Origin: a virus
Length of the DNA stretch: 33,349 nt
IMG/VR virus record: IMGVR_UViG_3300012936_002435
Location: 1-33,349 of that record
Direction: 5' to 3' (one strand)
Of this stretch, positions 7,317-14,863 are shown piece by piece. Numbering within the stretch: the first letter of the stretch is position 1; each line of letters starts with the position of its first letter. Below the pieces are notes generated by a model. That model was not told where the DNA came from. It did no database searches and saw nothing but the letters and a program-made list of their open reading frames with translations. Both the position numbers and the translations under genes were made by a program.

Positions 7317-7896
7317 CTGATATTGCTCCATAATTAAAACTAAGGCTTATTCTATCTTGGCTTGCCTTGTTTGTTTTTACTGCATGGGGTAGCCAACCCG
7401 GAAACACTAATACATCTCTTGTATCAGGATTGATAATTTTACGTGTACCAATTACACTATTGTATTCTGCATCAACAGGCACATAATAATCTGCATCATC
7501 ATCTCTTACAAACTCTATACCGCCACTTTCTTTGTCTGGAACTTGCAAATACAAATTGCCTACTAACAATGCGTTTCTATGTTTGTGCAAATTATTATAA
7601 CCACCATGTGGATTAATGTTAAGCCAATAATTAAGTAAACTTACTTGTGGTAAACCTAATTCTCTTGATATGTTTGTCATCATATCATCTAAAAACTGCT
7701 GGATCTTCAACCCTTTAGGGATCGGAAAAGCAAATTTCATTTGGTGTTCTTGATCAAAACTCTGCCAGCCATTACAATCGTTTAAAGGATTGTCTGCTTT
7801 TAATTCATAGGCAAGATTTATAAGCCACTCAATGTCAAAGTCTTGTGGAATCTTGTCATGCCATATGGGCGTAGTAAATAGATCTATTTGTTTCAT
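7306..7896 (-). CDS. 2OG-Fe(II) oxygenase family protein (TIGR02466-like)
   Basis: A 196-residue double-stranded beta-helix protein. [19 protein letters not shown] carries the HxH-type iron-binding pair, the distal His is in FPGWLPHAV, and an Arg in DRISLSFNY would bind 2-oxoglutarate. This matches the putative 2OG-Fe(II) oxygenase family common in T4-like marine phages, substrate unknown. It is a paralogue of the next gene upstream (7893-8528), sharing the order GWQS, LPQ...N(Y/L)W, H.H, FP.WL.H and SLSFNYG, and is coupled to it by an ATGA overlap. Confidence 0.82.
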   Translation of the reverse strand: MKQIDLFTTPIWHDKIPQDFDIEWLINLAYELKADNPLNDCNGWQSFDQEHQMKFAFPIPKGLKIQQFLDDMMTNISRELGLPQVSLLNYWLNINPHGGYNNLHKHRNALLVGNLYLQVPDKESGGIEFVRDDDADYYVPVDAEYNSVIGTRKIINPDTRDVLVFPGWLPHAVKTNKASQDRISLSFNYGAISDAN

Positions 7897-8528
7897 TTAA
7901 TACCGTTACTGCCAAATATGTTATCTGGTTTGCCTACACCGTAGTTAAAACTTAGACTGTATCGTTCTTTGTCTTTGCACATATTACTATTAACACTATG
8001 CTTCAACCAACTTGGAAAGAGCAATAACAAACCTTCTTTAGGTCCGTAGGATCCTTTTTGACTTGTAAAGTGATTGTATCTATCTAATGGAGGTAAAAAG
8101 TGTATCGCACTATCTTCTCTATGAAATTCTATATTACCCATTAGGTCTGGTTCATCAACACTTGTATAAAGTACACCACTAATTAAACTGCCTTGATGAT
8201 CATGTAACAAGTTATGATCTTTGTATCCGTTAATGTTGAACCAAAGATTGTTCATGTGTAGTTGAGGAAGTCCTGCTTGTCTTGCCGCTTCTGCAACTGC
8301 ACTGTCAAGTTGCTTTTGTAGTGCTAACATTTCTGGCGGTGAAGTTACTTCATTAAAAAACTGCCATTCAATACTTCTACTTTGCCAACCACCACTGTTG
8401 CTAATCTTAGCACCTTCTTCGTCTGCTTGGCGCATTTGATCTGCATATTGTTTCAACCACTTCGTTTGAAATGTTATTTCGTCTGTCGCCCAGATAATGC
8501 TGGGGAACCATAAATCTGCTTTAAGCAT
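7893..8528 (-). CDS. 2OG-Fe(II) oxygenase family protein (paralogue)
   Basis: A 211-residue paralogue of the downstream gene. LLHDHQGSLISGVLY gives the metal-binding His pair, FPSWLKHSV the distal His and ERYSLSFNYG the co-substrate Arg. The tandem arrangement and shared motif order suggest duplication followed by divergence. Its ATG overlaps the bS21 stop (TAATG). Substrate unknown; protein, nucleic acid or small-molecule hydroxylation are all possible. Confidence 0.82.
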   Translation of the reverse strand: MLKADLWFPSIIWATDEITFQTKWLKQYADQMRQADEEGAKISNSGGWQSRSIEWQFFNEVTSPPEMLALQKQLDSAVAEAARQAGLPQLHMNNLWFNINGYKDHNLLHDHQGSLISGVLYTSVDEPDLMGNIEFHREDSAIHFLPPLDRYNHFTSQKGSYGPKEGLLLLFPSWLKHSVNSNMCKDKERYSLSFNYGVGKPDNIFGSNGIK

Positions 8529-8767
8529 TAATATCCAAACTCTTCCTTACGGCGAGCCTCCTTTTTACGCCAACGTGCCTTTCCTGCGGCTTTGGCTCTT
8601 TTCTTTTTTTCACTTGGCTTTTCATAAAATTCTTTTTGTTTTAACGTTTGTAAAATGCCATCTTCGTTAATCTTGCGTTTGAACTTACGCAACGCACCAT
8701 TAACATCATTGTTGCGGACTTCAACGCAAAGTCCTTTCTTCGTCCTTGCCGTCCATTCCTTTTTCAA
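8528..8767 (-). CDS. rpsU: Ribosomal protein bS21 homologue
   Basis: 79 residues. VEVRNNDVNGALRKFKRKI, then FYEKPSEKKKRAKAAGKAR with a very basic tail, is the bS21 pattern. bS21 sits near the mRNA exit of the 30S subunit and helps initiation. Phage bS21 genes are known in pelagiphages and other aquatic phages and are thought to swap into host ribosomes. The ATG at 8767 lies 47 bases inside the upstream gene. No shorter start removes the overlap without losing the conserved VEVRNND strand. It is coupled to the oxygenase pair downstream. Confidence 0.92.
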   Translation of the reverse strand: MKKEWTARTKKGLCVEVRNNDVNGALRKFKRKINEDGILQTLKQKEFYEKPSEKKKRAKAAGKARWRKKEARRKEEFGY

Positions 8768-9152
8768 AGTACTGTACTCCTTCTGCTACTTGAGAAATGT
8801 CATACACCTTATTCACGTTAAGTTTATTATAAGGCATATGGTCTGTAGTTGTCAAGTAAAAAGTTTTACTAAAACCTAACAACCAGCCAATTAGCCATTC
8901 AATTTTTTTCGAACGGTCTATATTGATAAAGATATTATCTACAGTTGGCACAACGTCCATGAGCCATAATGTAGGACAACTTGTATCTGTTTCTTCAAAC
9001 AAATATAAGTTAATAGATTGATTTAGTCTTCCTGCTACTTTGTTGAAACTATCTTTGTCTACATCACTTGGATTGATTAGTAAGATACTCTTATTGTCAT
9101 TATTCAAAGTATCAGGCGGTGTGATCAGCGTCATTTTAATTTGTTCTGTCAT
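8721..9152 (-). CDS. Conserved hypothetical protein
   Basis: A 143-residue protein with alternating hydrophobic strands and acidic turns (SILLINPSDV, LWLMDVVPTVDNIFINID, IEWLIGWLLGF), suggesting an alpha/beta Rossmann-like fold. I do not recognise the family. Its end overlaps bS21 by 47 bases, which may couple their translation. The probable true stop of the upstream coiled-coil gene is 8 bases before its start. Confidence 0.65.
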   Translation of the reverse strand: MTEQIKMTLITPPDTLNNDNKSILLINPSDVDKDSFNKVAGRLNQSINLYLFEETDTSCPTLWLMDVVPTVDNIFINIDRSKKIEWLIGWLLGFSKTFYLTTTDHMPYNKLNVNKVYDISQVAEGVQYFEKGMDGKDEERTLR

Positions 9153-9160
9153 CTATATAC

Positions 9161-9322
9161 TTATTTGCGTGTTTTAAGGACTTCTTTGAAAAGTGAACTA
9201 TTGTTTTGTTCACCATTTTGTGTGTAAGGTTCTATTACTTCTGTGTAGTAGGATCTTGAGTTTTCAGCCTGATCTGCTTGTTGCTCACTTTCGTTATGTA
9301 ACTTTTGGACTCTGCTTGTCTT
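9161..9322 (-). CDS. Probable -1-frame C-terminal extension of the coiled-coil membrane protein
   Basis: From the A9 tract at 9321-9329 a -1 frame stays open for 53 residues (including QQADQAENSRSYYTE and SSLFKEVLKTRK) and stops at 9161-9163. That is 8 bases before the next start at 9152. Frame 0 instead ends early at 9235 with an unconvincing tail (KQIRLKTQDPTTQK). The -1 reading has no start codon of its own in a sensible place, so it would be made by frameshifting on A AAA AAA. Alternatively the tract has the wrong number of A residues (10 or 7 would restore one frame). Confidence 0.6.
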   Translation of the reverse strand, partial: KTSRVQKLHNESEQQADQAENSRSYYTEVIEPYTQNGEQNNSSLFKEVLKTRK

Positions 9323-10962
9323 TTTTTTTGATCTTCGAGTTCTGTATTATAAAAGATTCTGTTTGCAGTATCTGGGATATCCTTATCTTCTGGATTTTCT
9401 TCTGCTTCTTTGTTTGCGGCTTCAACCCAATTATTCCATTTGTCTAAGTCATCGCCTTCGCCCTTCATTGCTTCTTCTATTTCTTCTGCAACTGTGTCTA
9501 CAGGCTCTTCATACTTTTTGTTAAATTCTTCGTAACCTTCTACTTCACGTGGATCATAACCATCTACTAAAGGCTTAGGTTCTTGCGTGTACATTTCAGC
9601 AAATTCTTCATTTTGTTCTTCTATTGCTCTTTGCTTTTGTTCTTCTTCGAATCCCTCCATTAGCATTTCATGAGTTGTTTTCTCTTTTTCAATCACAGGT
9701 GGAACGTTTTCAGCAATCTTTTTTGCTCGTAATTGCTCTTGCTCTTTACGTTCTTCTTCTACTAACTCTTCTGGGGATACGTCCTCGAACGTGTCTTCTG
9801 GTTCAGGATCTTTGTTTGACTTTCCCGGCTTAGAACCACCTCCGGGACCATTGAGACCTTTATCTTCACGTGACCAATTAAAAGTGTACTGTGATGCAAT
9901 CAGCAATAACACAGCCAGTGGATCAAACACAAATATAATAATTATGATTACCCAACGAACTGCGGCCTCTAATAAATTCTGATCTGCATTTTCACCATAC
10001 ACAAATTCTGCAATGTATTTGATTGGACCTACTTCTGCTTCAAGTTGTCTGTAAGTTTTTTCATTGACAAGTCTTTCTTCTCTAACGTCATCAATTACAT
10101 TTTGCTCTTTGTCTATAAATGCTTCAAGTTCAATAATACGTCCGTCTATGTCTTGTGTTTTATTGTTTGCTTGATTACGTAATTCTTGTATTCTGTCATT
10201 AATAGCAGTAATGTCATCTTTGTATTTTTCGTCAATTTTAGCAAGTGTTTCATTTAGTACACTATTAATATTTCTAATTTCTCTTTGTGCTGAACTGGCA
10301 ACACTTAATTCATTTGCTTTAGCAACTTCAACTGCTTTATCATATTTTGCACCGCCACCTAAACTTCCTTCAAATCTATCTTTGGCCGCTTTAATATCTG
10401 CTTCTTTACGTTCAGCCGCCTGTGTAAGTCTATCATTTTGTAATTGAATCTGCTTGTCAGCATCTGTTCTTGCGGCATCTTTTTCTGCTTTAATTTGTGC
10501 ATATAGTTCTTTTAATGCAACTTGTTCTTTTTCAATTAGACTATCTACTCTAACATCTTCGCCTTTCATTAGGCGATCCATTTCTTCTGTCCAACGATTA
10601 ATTTTTGCTTCTGAACGTGCTTCTTTGTCGTTGAGTGTTTCTATAAGAGCAACTTGCTCTTCAGACATACTTGTTTGTTCGATGTGTGCTTTAGATAGGA
10701 AACCAAAGATACCCATTGATGTAATGAACATCAATACAAATACTGCGATGGAGAGATATGTTTTTAACCACCATTTGGCACGACTCCAATTTTTATGTAG
10801 CCATACAGCCGTTACAAGTTTTCCTACTTCTAAGGAAACACCCATAACAATGATTGGTACAACTGCCGCGGCGAAGATAGCCGCCAAACCAGCGACGGAA
10901 TAGTATATTGCAACTGCCGAAATAGTTAAGGCAGTTAAAAAGGTTAATAAGCCAAAAAACAT
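9235..10962 (-). CDS. Large membrane-anchored coiled-coil protein
   Basis: An in-frame ATG at 10977 lies 2 bases after a late-type box. The ATG at 10962 is preferred because TTAGGA lies 8 bases before it, giving 575 residues in frame 0. Layout from that start: two or three membrane segments in residues ~1-85, a long coiled coil (~90-310, with many RxxEAD/KAAKD heptads), another membrane segment (WVIIIIIFVFDPLAVLLLIA) and a long acidic Glu-rich tail. Similar coiled-coil membrane proteins are common in T4-like cyanophages, function unknown. A role in envelope remodelling or superinfection exclusion is possible. The reading frame probably continues in -1 after the A9 tract at 9321-9329. Confidence 0.75.
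   Translation of the reverse strand: MFFGLLTFLTALTISAVAIYYSVAGLAAIFAAAVVPIIVMGVSLEVGKLVTAVWLHKNWSRAKWWLKTYLSIAVFVLMFITSMGIFGFLSKAHIEQTSMSEEQVALIETLNDKEARSEAKINRWTEEMDRLMKGEDVRVDSLIEKEQVALKELYAQIKAEKDAARTDADKQIQLQNDRLTQAAERKEADIKAAKDRFEGSLGGGAKYDKAVEVAKANELSVASSAQREIRNINSVLNETLAKIDEKYKDDITAINDRIQELRNQANNKTQDIDGRIIELEAFIDKEQNVIDDVREERLVNEKTYRQLEAEVGPIKYIAEFVYGENADQNLLEAAVRWVIIIIIFVFDPLAVLLLIASQYTFNWSREDKGLNGPGGGSKPGKSNKDPEPEDTFEDVSPEELVEEERKEQEQLRAKKIAENVPPVIEKEKTTHEMLMEGFEEEQKQRAIEEQNEEFAEMYTQEPKPLVDGYDPREVEGYEEFNKKYEEPVDTVAEEIEEAMKGEGDDLDKWNNWVEAANKEAEENPEDKDIPDTANRIFYNTELEDQKKRQAESKSYITKVSNKQIRLKTQDPTTQK
9321..9329 (-). promoter_or_regulatory. A9 slippery tract, probable -1 frameshift site 1
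   Basis: The minus strand reads GATCAAAAAAAAAGACAAG. In frame 0 this contains A AAA AAA, which permits tandem -1 slippage. The -1 frame is open for 53 more codons; frame 0 is open for only 28. Confidence 0.5.
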
Positions 10963-10979
10963 ATTTTTTCCTAACATAA

Positions 10980-10986
10980 TATTTAT
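10980..10986 (-). promoter_or_regulatory. Late-type box ATAAATA before the coiled-coil gene
   Basis: The minus strand reads CGATAAATATTATG, in the short gap after the lipoprotein gene at 11017-11454. It supports late transcription and the use of the second Met codon at 10962. Confidence 0.5.
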
Positions 10987-11016
10987 CGTGGCTAACTACC
11001 TCAGAAAAATACTACT

Positions 11017-11454
11017 TTATCTAATGAACGTCCATCCTTCCACTGCACTATTCTTACAGGCAGTTTCTTTGAAATTACGTGTTTTAGATTTGTAGTTTAT
11101 CTGAGAAAATACAACTCTACAATAACCACTACCTTGTGGGTATGTCATTTGTATTGCTACTTTACCACTACTGTTATTATCATCACTGAACCATTCAATG
11201 ACTTGACCTTCGTCAGTATTGTTTAACGCAAAGAATACAGCCTGTTCCTGTTTAATTTGATCTTCATAAGGTAATTTATGCATTTTCCATTGCATAAAAT
11301 TTGTTACAACATTAATGTAACTCTTATTAGGTGAATACGAATTATTAGCACTACTACCTACACTATTGCTATTGACGTATGTAGTTTGTTGTGATGCACA
11401 GGCTCCTAAAAGACTAATGCATAAACTTAGGATTAACAATCTCCCAACCACCAT
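11017..11454 (-). CDS. Lipoprotein, RT0821/Lpp0805-like surface protein
   Basis: 145 residues with a lipoprotein signal peptide: lipobox LLGAC, lipidated Cys at residue 19. The mature part has a Ser/Asn-rich linker, then a domain with spaced G-x-V, YCRVVF and ACKNSAVEGWTF elements. This resembles the two-Cys domain of rickettsial/Legionella surface antigens of the RT0821/Lpp0805 family. The start is uncertain: GGAGG is only 2 bases from the ATG, so the GTG one codon later is possible. It overlaps the upstream lipoprotein gene by 41 bases. Role unknown; outer-membrane modification, superinfection exclusion or a spanin-type lysis role are candidates. Confidence 0.75.
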   Translation of the reverse strand: MVVGRLLILSLCISLLGACASQQTTYVNSNSVGSSANNSYSPNKSYINVVTNFMQWKMHKLPYEDQIKQEQAVFFALNNTDEGQVIEWFSDDNNSSGKVAIQMTYPQGSGYCRVVFSQINYKSKTRNFKETACKNSAVEGWTFIR

Positions 11455-11737
11455 GTCCTCCGTTTACGTTAAGTTTACGGCAAATAAAACCACGTTTGTA
11501 TTTGCCTCCTGCAATGTAATAGTATTCGCGACAAGTGTCAGCGATACCACTCTTTGTTATCATGCTCATATCTACACGATCTGTACACGTAACAACTGTT
11601 TCACTGCTTACATCATTATCTTTATTGACAATGACTTGATCAGTATTACAATACTGTTGTTGATTGTTGACTACCTTTGGTGCAGAACTACAAGCACCTA
11701 ACGTCAGAGCAAGTGTAAGTAACACAAGATACCTCAT
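11414..11737 (-). CDS. Small lipoprotein
   Basis: 107 residues. A hydrophobic signal ends in lipobox TLGAC (Cys16), followed by SSAPK. The mature part has several Cys residues (CNTDQ, VTCTD, DTCREYYYI, FICRKLN) that could form disulfides in the periplasm, and the C-terminal part resembles a short surface-antigen domain. It starts 1 base after the upstream lipoprotein gene ends and overlaps the next by 41 bases. I do not recognise a precise family. Confidence 0.72.
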   Translation of the reverse strand: MRYLVLLTLALTLGACSSAPKVVNNQQQYCNTDQVIVNKDNDVSSETVVTCTDRVDMSMITKSGIADTCREYYYIAGGKYKRGFICRKLNVNGGHGGWEIVNPKFMH

Positions 11738-11738
11738 G

Positions 11739-12227
11739 TTACTGTACCTGTGCGTAACGTGTAATTAACGAATCAAATACTGACTTTTCCATCTTCACTC
11801 TCATAAAAGTATGATAAGTTCCATTCAATACGTATGTGTACCTTTCATCTTCTGTTTGAGTGTTGATTTTAATTTTGTTGATAATATGCTCGACAAATGT
11901 TCTTGTTGTCTTACCTGCATCTTTAATATCAACAGATGTAGATGCTTTTACTCTACTATCTACTCTTTCAGCAATGCCTTTATAAGCAAATGCTTTAGCC
12001 TGTGCAACTGCCGCCTGGTCTGACCAAGACACACCTTTACCACAAGCATACACGTAATCAGTACCAAACCAGAATAAGAAACCTCCTTCTGATCCAATCT
12101 GCTTACACTTTGCATACCACTTTGGTTCTGCATAAGTTTCTCTTTCGGCAACTGTAGTCATTGTACTACAAGCACCAAGCATAGCAATCAAACTAAAGAT
12201 TGCTGTCGACTTTAGTACGCCTTTCAT
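11739..12227 (-). CDS. LPP20-like lipoprotein
   Basis: 162 residues, first of three tandem lipoproteins. The signal peptide ends in lipobox MLGAC (Cys20). The mature domain (AVAQAKAFAYKGIAERVDSR, then a YVLNGTYHTFMRVKM strand) resembles the LPP20/DUF400 type of bacterial outer-membrane lipoprotein. GGAGG precedes the ATG and a near-consensus sigma70 promoter lies at 12266-12294, so the trio is likely expressed early by host polymerase. Early timing suits exclusion or envelope change better than lysis. Confidence 0.75.
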   Translation of the reverse strand: MKGVLKSTAIFSLIAMLGACSTMTTVAERETYAEPKWYAKCKQIGSEGGFLFWFGTDYVYACGKGVSWSDQAAVAQAKAFAYKGIAERVDSRVKASTSVDIKDAGKTTRTFVEHIINKIKINTQTEDERYTYVLNGTYHTFMRVKMEKSVFDSLITRYAQVQ

Positions 12228-12265
12228 TATATAGCCTCCTTGTTTAGCCTATTCATTATGTTTAT

Positions 12266-12294
12266 ACTATACACAAGTCTGGAATAAAAGTCAA
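12266..12294 (-). promoter_or_regulatory. Sigma70-like promoter for the lipoprotein trio
   Basis: Minus strand: -35 TTGACT (12289-12294), 17-base spacer, -10 TATAGT (12266-12271), in the gap between the endolysin and lipoprotein genes. Confidence 0.75.
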
Positions 12295-12297
12295 GCA

Positions 12298-12978
12298 TTA
12301 ATTTGCCAATTTCTTTTCTAAAATTGACTTTACTTTGGCAACTTTTATTTTGACAAGTTTTGTGTATTCTGGATTCGTGCTCCATTCTGATAATAAATCG
12401 ATTTGCTTATCCAAATTAATTACACCAGTTTTGTGTTGATTGGCACGTTCATTTCTATAATCATCATATACATGATATTCATTAATGTTTCTAATCATAT
12501 CTTTTACACTATCGCATTTGGTTCTATATTTCTTCACACCAAATTCAGCATCAGGTAGTTCTTGCGGTTTCATTTGGGGTTCTTTTGGATCCCAAGTTCT
12601 ATAACCAAATAAGTTATTACCTTCTGTTGCGAATCTGCTTTGACCATAACCTGTTTCGAGTACAGCCATTGCTATAATAATTAATTTTGGAACACGTTTT
12701 TCATGTGGAATAGTCATATTCAAAAAGTCTACACAACGACCTACACCTGTAATGAATTCAAAGTTGTTAGTGTATTCAATGCTTGGTTGTTGAAAACCAA
12801 ATGCTTTCCATTCTTTGTTAAAATGTGCTTTTGCGTCTGATACAATATTTGCTACTTTCCATTTGTTAGGGTGGAAACTACCCACGGCATAACTTACTGC
12901 TCCTACTCCAAGTATCACTCCTGTAAGTATTAGAGGCTTACGTATTCTATTCCAATAAGTTCTTAATGTTTTATTCAT
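12298..12978 (-). CDS. Bax-like N-acetylglucosaminidase (endolysin candidate)
   Basis: 226 residues from the ATG at 12978, chosen because it overlaps the upstream stop as TAATG; a longer in-frame start at 13011 would run through the 42-residue gene. An N-terminal membrane helix (about 15-33) could serve as a signal-anchor. The glucosaminidase domain follows, with catalytic Glu108 in LETGYGQSRFATEGNNLFG, the GH73/Bax signature. It would cut the glycan strands of peptidoglycan. Its neighbours are a small membrane protein upstream and three lipoproteins downstream, so it may be part of a lysis module. Confidence 0.87.
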   Translation of the reverse strand: MNKTLRTYWNRIRKPLILTGVILGVGAVSYAVGSFHPNKWKVANIVSDAKAHFNKEWKAFGFQQPSIEYTNNFEFITGVGRCVDFLNMTIPHEKRVPKLIIIAMAVLETGYGQSRFATEGNNLFGYRTWDPKEPQMKPQELPDAEFGVKKYRTKCDSVKDMIRNINEYHVYDDYRNERANQHKTGVINLDKQIDLLSEWSTNPEYTKLVKIKVAKVKSILEKKLAN

Positions 12979-13106
12979 TAATAACTCGCATATATTACAA
13001 ATAAGATACAAGCAATGAACCCTGCTATTAAAACATGATTACCAAGATTCAACCAACTTGTCCCTACTGTGTGTTTATTTTTTGGATCAATAAATTTATT
13101 TTTCAT
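12978..13106 (-). CDS. 42-residue single-span membrane protein
   Basis: The start overlaps the stop of the upstream gene (TAATG at 13104-13108) and the stop overlaps the endolysin start (TAATG at 12976-12980), so it is coupled on both sides. The N-terminal ~22 residues are polar and basic (MKNKFIDPKNKH). A hydrophobic helix, VLIAGFIACILFVIYA, reaches nearly to the C-terminus. The place directly before an endolysin and the shape suggest a small holin or antiholin, but this is inferred only from context. Confidence 0.65.
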   Translation of the reverse strand: MKNKFIDPKNKHTVGTSWLNLGNHVLIAGFIACILFVIYASY

Positions 13107-13570
13107 TAGTTCCTTCTCATTTGTGCATATTCAGTTGCGGCCTTTTGTCCAGTCTTATCATCTTCATCTGCAAACACAGGAACAAGATTGGACTTGTGCA
13201 TCATAGCAATACCAACAAGTTTACGTTCACCAGTATAATGCATTGGCTCTTTCTTTGTTGCTGGAGCGAAACTGCTCTTGGAAACTGCACTTGGAATCTT
13301 ATCTGTATTCCTCTTGAACTCATTACCTGACTGATGCCAAGGAGTGCTTACTACAGTTTCTGGAGTCTTGCGTTTATATCTTCCGTGAATGTAATCGATA
13401 TAATCATCGAGTGTCATTTGCATATGATGACAATTAATCTTACGCATTTGTTTGTTATGCTTTCGCATCTCAACTGTCCACTTCTCAATTTGATTCTTAG
13501 TGAACTTTGTTTTCTTTTTAGGCTTTTTAGTATTAAGAGTAGTCAAGCCCCTGGCCAAATGCATAGTCAT
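13106..13570 (-). CDS. Conserved T4-like marine phage protein
   Basis: A 154-residue basic, low-hydrophobicity protein. The start HLARGLTTLNTKKPKKKT, the middle MTLDDYIDYIHGRYKRK and the later HYTGERKLVGIAMMHKSNLVPVFADE are familiar from conserved hypothetical proteins of T4-like cyanophages and pelagiphages. Function unknown. Its own sigma70-like promoter (13601-13629) lies upstream and it leads a coupled unit with the 42-residue membrane protein and endolysin. Confidence 0.75.
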   Translation of the reverse strand: MTMHLARGLTTLNTKKPKKKTKFTKNQIEKWTVEMRKHNKQMRKINCHHMQMTLDDYIDYIHGRYKRKTPETVVSTPWHQSGNEFKRNTDKIPSAVSKSSFAPATKKEPMHYTGERKLVGIAMMHKSNLVPVFADEDDKTGQKAATEYAQMRRN

Positions 13571-13600
13571 AATAGTACCTTTTCTAAGTTAATAATTATA

Positions 13601-13629
13601 ACTTTAACACAAAATGTCTACGATGTCAA
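13601..13629 (-). promoter_or_regulatory. Sigma70-like promoter for the 13570-12298 unit
   Basis: Minus strand: -35 TTGACA (13624-13629), 17-base spacer, -10 TAAAGT (13601-13606), followed directly by TATAAT, which would need a 23-base spacer. Confidence 0.65.
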
Positions 13630-14183
13630 CGGTTAATGAAGAAGAATTGGTTAAGTGAAAACCTTCCATTTCCTTGGACTTTTTGCACTTGATGTAGTTC
13701 AAAACTTGGAAATAGGATTACAGTATTGTTTTCCATATAAGGACTATAGTCATATTCTGGAAAAAATAGTTTGCCACCTGAGAATGTTTTAGGGTCTTCC
13801 CAAAATGTAGATACTGCACTTATTACTGCATGGTCGGCATGATCTTTATATTCACTGCCATCTGGGTAATAATTTGCCTGTGTAAGATCTTCATTACACA
13901 TATCCAAGTATTTCATAAACTTGTTATCTGCAAACTTATCTGTAATGTCAAAGATTTGTCTATTGTATTGTAGAATGTTACTTTTTGATCTATCGTCTTT
14001 GTAATGCCAGTCTAATTGTAAACCTAACATACCATCAGAACGTGGATCACCTGTTGCTTTTTTGTCTGTCATCACAGGCACTAACGATTGCAACTCTTGT
14101 AATATAAGACTTGACTCACGTGGTGAATAGTAATCGTAGATAATAGTATGCGGGAAAGGCGCATTTAGATTATGTATTCTCAT
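13626..14183 (-). CDS. P4H-like 2OG-Fe(II) oxygenase
   Basis: 185 residues with the prolyl-4-hydroxylase-type beta-helix. YKDHADHAVISAV holds the HxD metal pair, SGGKLFFPEYD follows, LFPSFELHQV has the distal His, and GRFSLNQFFF the Arg for 2-oxoglutarate. It probably hydroxylates a protein or peptide, substrate unknown. It has its own near-perfect sigma70-like promoter, so host polymerase probably reads it early. Third of four such oxygenases in the window. Confidence 0.84.
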   Translation of the reverse strand: MRIHNLNAPFPHTIIYDYYSPRESSLILQELQSLVPVMTDKKATGDPRSDGMLGLQLDWHYKDDRSKSNILQYNRQIFDITDKFADNKFMKYLDMCNEDLTQANYYPDGSEYKDHADHAVISAVSTFWEDPKTFSGGKLFFPEYDYSPYMENNTVILFPSFELHQVQKVQGNGRFSLNQFFFINR

Positions 14184-14218
14184 TCCAAAATCCTCAACTT
14201 TATTTTATTCATCTCTAT

Positions 14219-14247
14219 AGTATATACTAAAGAGTGTACAATGTCAA
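14219..14247 (-). promoter_or_regulatory. Sigma70-like promoter for the P4H-like gene
   Basis: Minus strand: -35 TTGACA (14242-14247), 17-base spacer, -10 TATACT (14219-14224). It lies just after the tRNA 3' end and is one of the best matches in the window. Confidence 0.8.
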
Positions 14248-14256
14248 CCTATAGTT

Positions 14257-14330
14257 TGGCAGGCGAGCAAGGAATCGAACCTCAGTCTGTGGTTTTGGAG
14301 ACCATCGTGTTGCCACTACACCACTCACCC
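14257..14330 (-). tRNA. tRNA-Trp (CCA anticodon), CCA end encoded
   Basis: The body is 14260-14330 (71 bases) plus encoded CCA at 14257-14259. Acceptor GGGTGAG pairs with CTCGCCT (two G-U pairs). The D stem is GTGT/ACAC, the anticodon loop CTCCAAA with anticodon CCA, and the T arm TGAGG-TTCGATT-CCTTG. It begins 5 bases after the stop of the gene at 14336-14752, so it is probably cut from a longer transcript. It may support Trp codons of phage genes. Confidence 0.93.
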
Positions 14331-14335
14331 ATTAA

Positions 14336-14752
14336 CTATTTTGTAAAGTCTAAACTATATGTTCTACCATTGTAAGTAAATTGAACTGTAGAATGAGAAT
14401 AAACCTTTTGTTGACTTTCGTTGAATCTTGTTTCAATTGTACAGAATCTTGCCATTCGTGTTGTTTGGTCTCTATTTTGATTTGCTAAGATGCCTCCAAG
14501 CAATGCTCCAACGGCTCCACCATTTTCAACATTCTTGGTTACATTGTTACCAATGACTCCGCCAATGATAGCACCAGTCAACATATCAACTCCACCATTA
14601 TCTTCTGGTACAGCCTTGTCAGTGCATACCTCAACTTCATATGGTGTCTTTTGAACCACTGTTCTATAGTGATCTTTTACTACGGCTACTTCTGCTTGAG
14701 CATTTGAAGTAACTGCCATAAGAATGGCTCCTGCCAAAATTACTGTTCTCAT
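14336..14752 (-). CDS. Glycine-zipper envelope protein (17-kDa antigen-like)
   Basis: 138 residues. A cleavable signal peptide ends at AQA-EV (about residue 20-21). The middle contains a glycine-zipper hairpin (LTGAIIGGVIGNN, then GGAVGALLGGILANQ) as in rickettsial 17-kDa surface antigens. The C-terminal strand region (HSTVQFTYNGRTYSLDF) resembles the same group. Two Cys could form a disulfide. It likely inserts in or lines the outer membrane. AGAAGG precedes the ATG. It lies between the tmRNA and the tRNA and is probably transcribed with both. Confidence 0.78.
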   Translation of the reverse strand: MRTVILAGAILMAVTSNAQAEVAVVKDHYRTVVQKTPYEVEVCTDKAVPEDNGGVDMLTGAIIGGVIGNNVTKNVENGGAVGALLGGILANQNRDQTTRMARFCTIETRFNESQQKVYSHSTVQFTYNGRTYSLDFTK

Positions 14753-14833
14753 TTGATTTTACCTTCTCTGCCAACGGCGTTGTGAGTGCAACTATTCTGT
14801 TGCCAGGTTAGTTGCCAACCCCGTCAGCCTAAA

Positions 14834-14863
14834 TTAGGCCGCAAGTGCAAAGTTTTCGTTTGC
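14834..14863 (-). other. tmRNA tag reading frame, ANENFALAA
   Basis: GCA AAC GAA AAC TTT GCA CTT GCG GCC TAA encodes a 9-residue tag ending in the ALAA typical of ClpXP/ClpAP degrons. The resume codon is taken as GCA by analogy with other tmRNAs. The tag is shorter than typical alphaproteobacterial tags and closer to the ANDENYALAA of E. coli. Confidence 0.9.

Noticed and set aside
9193-9213. Inverted repeat GTGAAC/GTTCAC as a terminator after the coiled-coil gene
   Set aside because: Only 6 bp with no U run, and it lies inside the probable -1-frame coding extension.
10211-10903. Plus-strand ORFs opposite the coiled-coil gene
   Set aside because: They mirror the heptad-rich minus-strand coding region and have no start signals.
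14257-14330. tRNA-Trp as a phage attachment site
   Set aside because: No integrase or repeated tRNA 3' segment is visible in the window; the tRNA is intact, has its own CCA and lies within a phage transcription unit.
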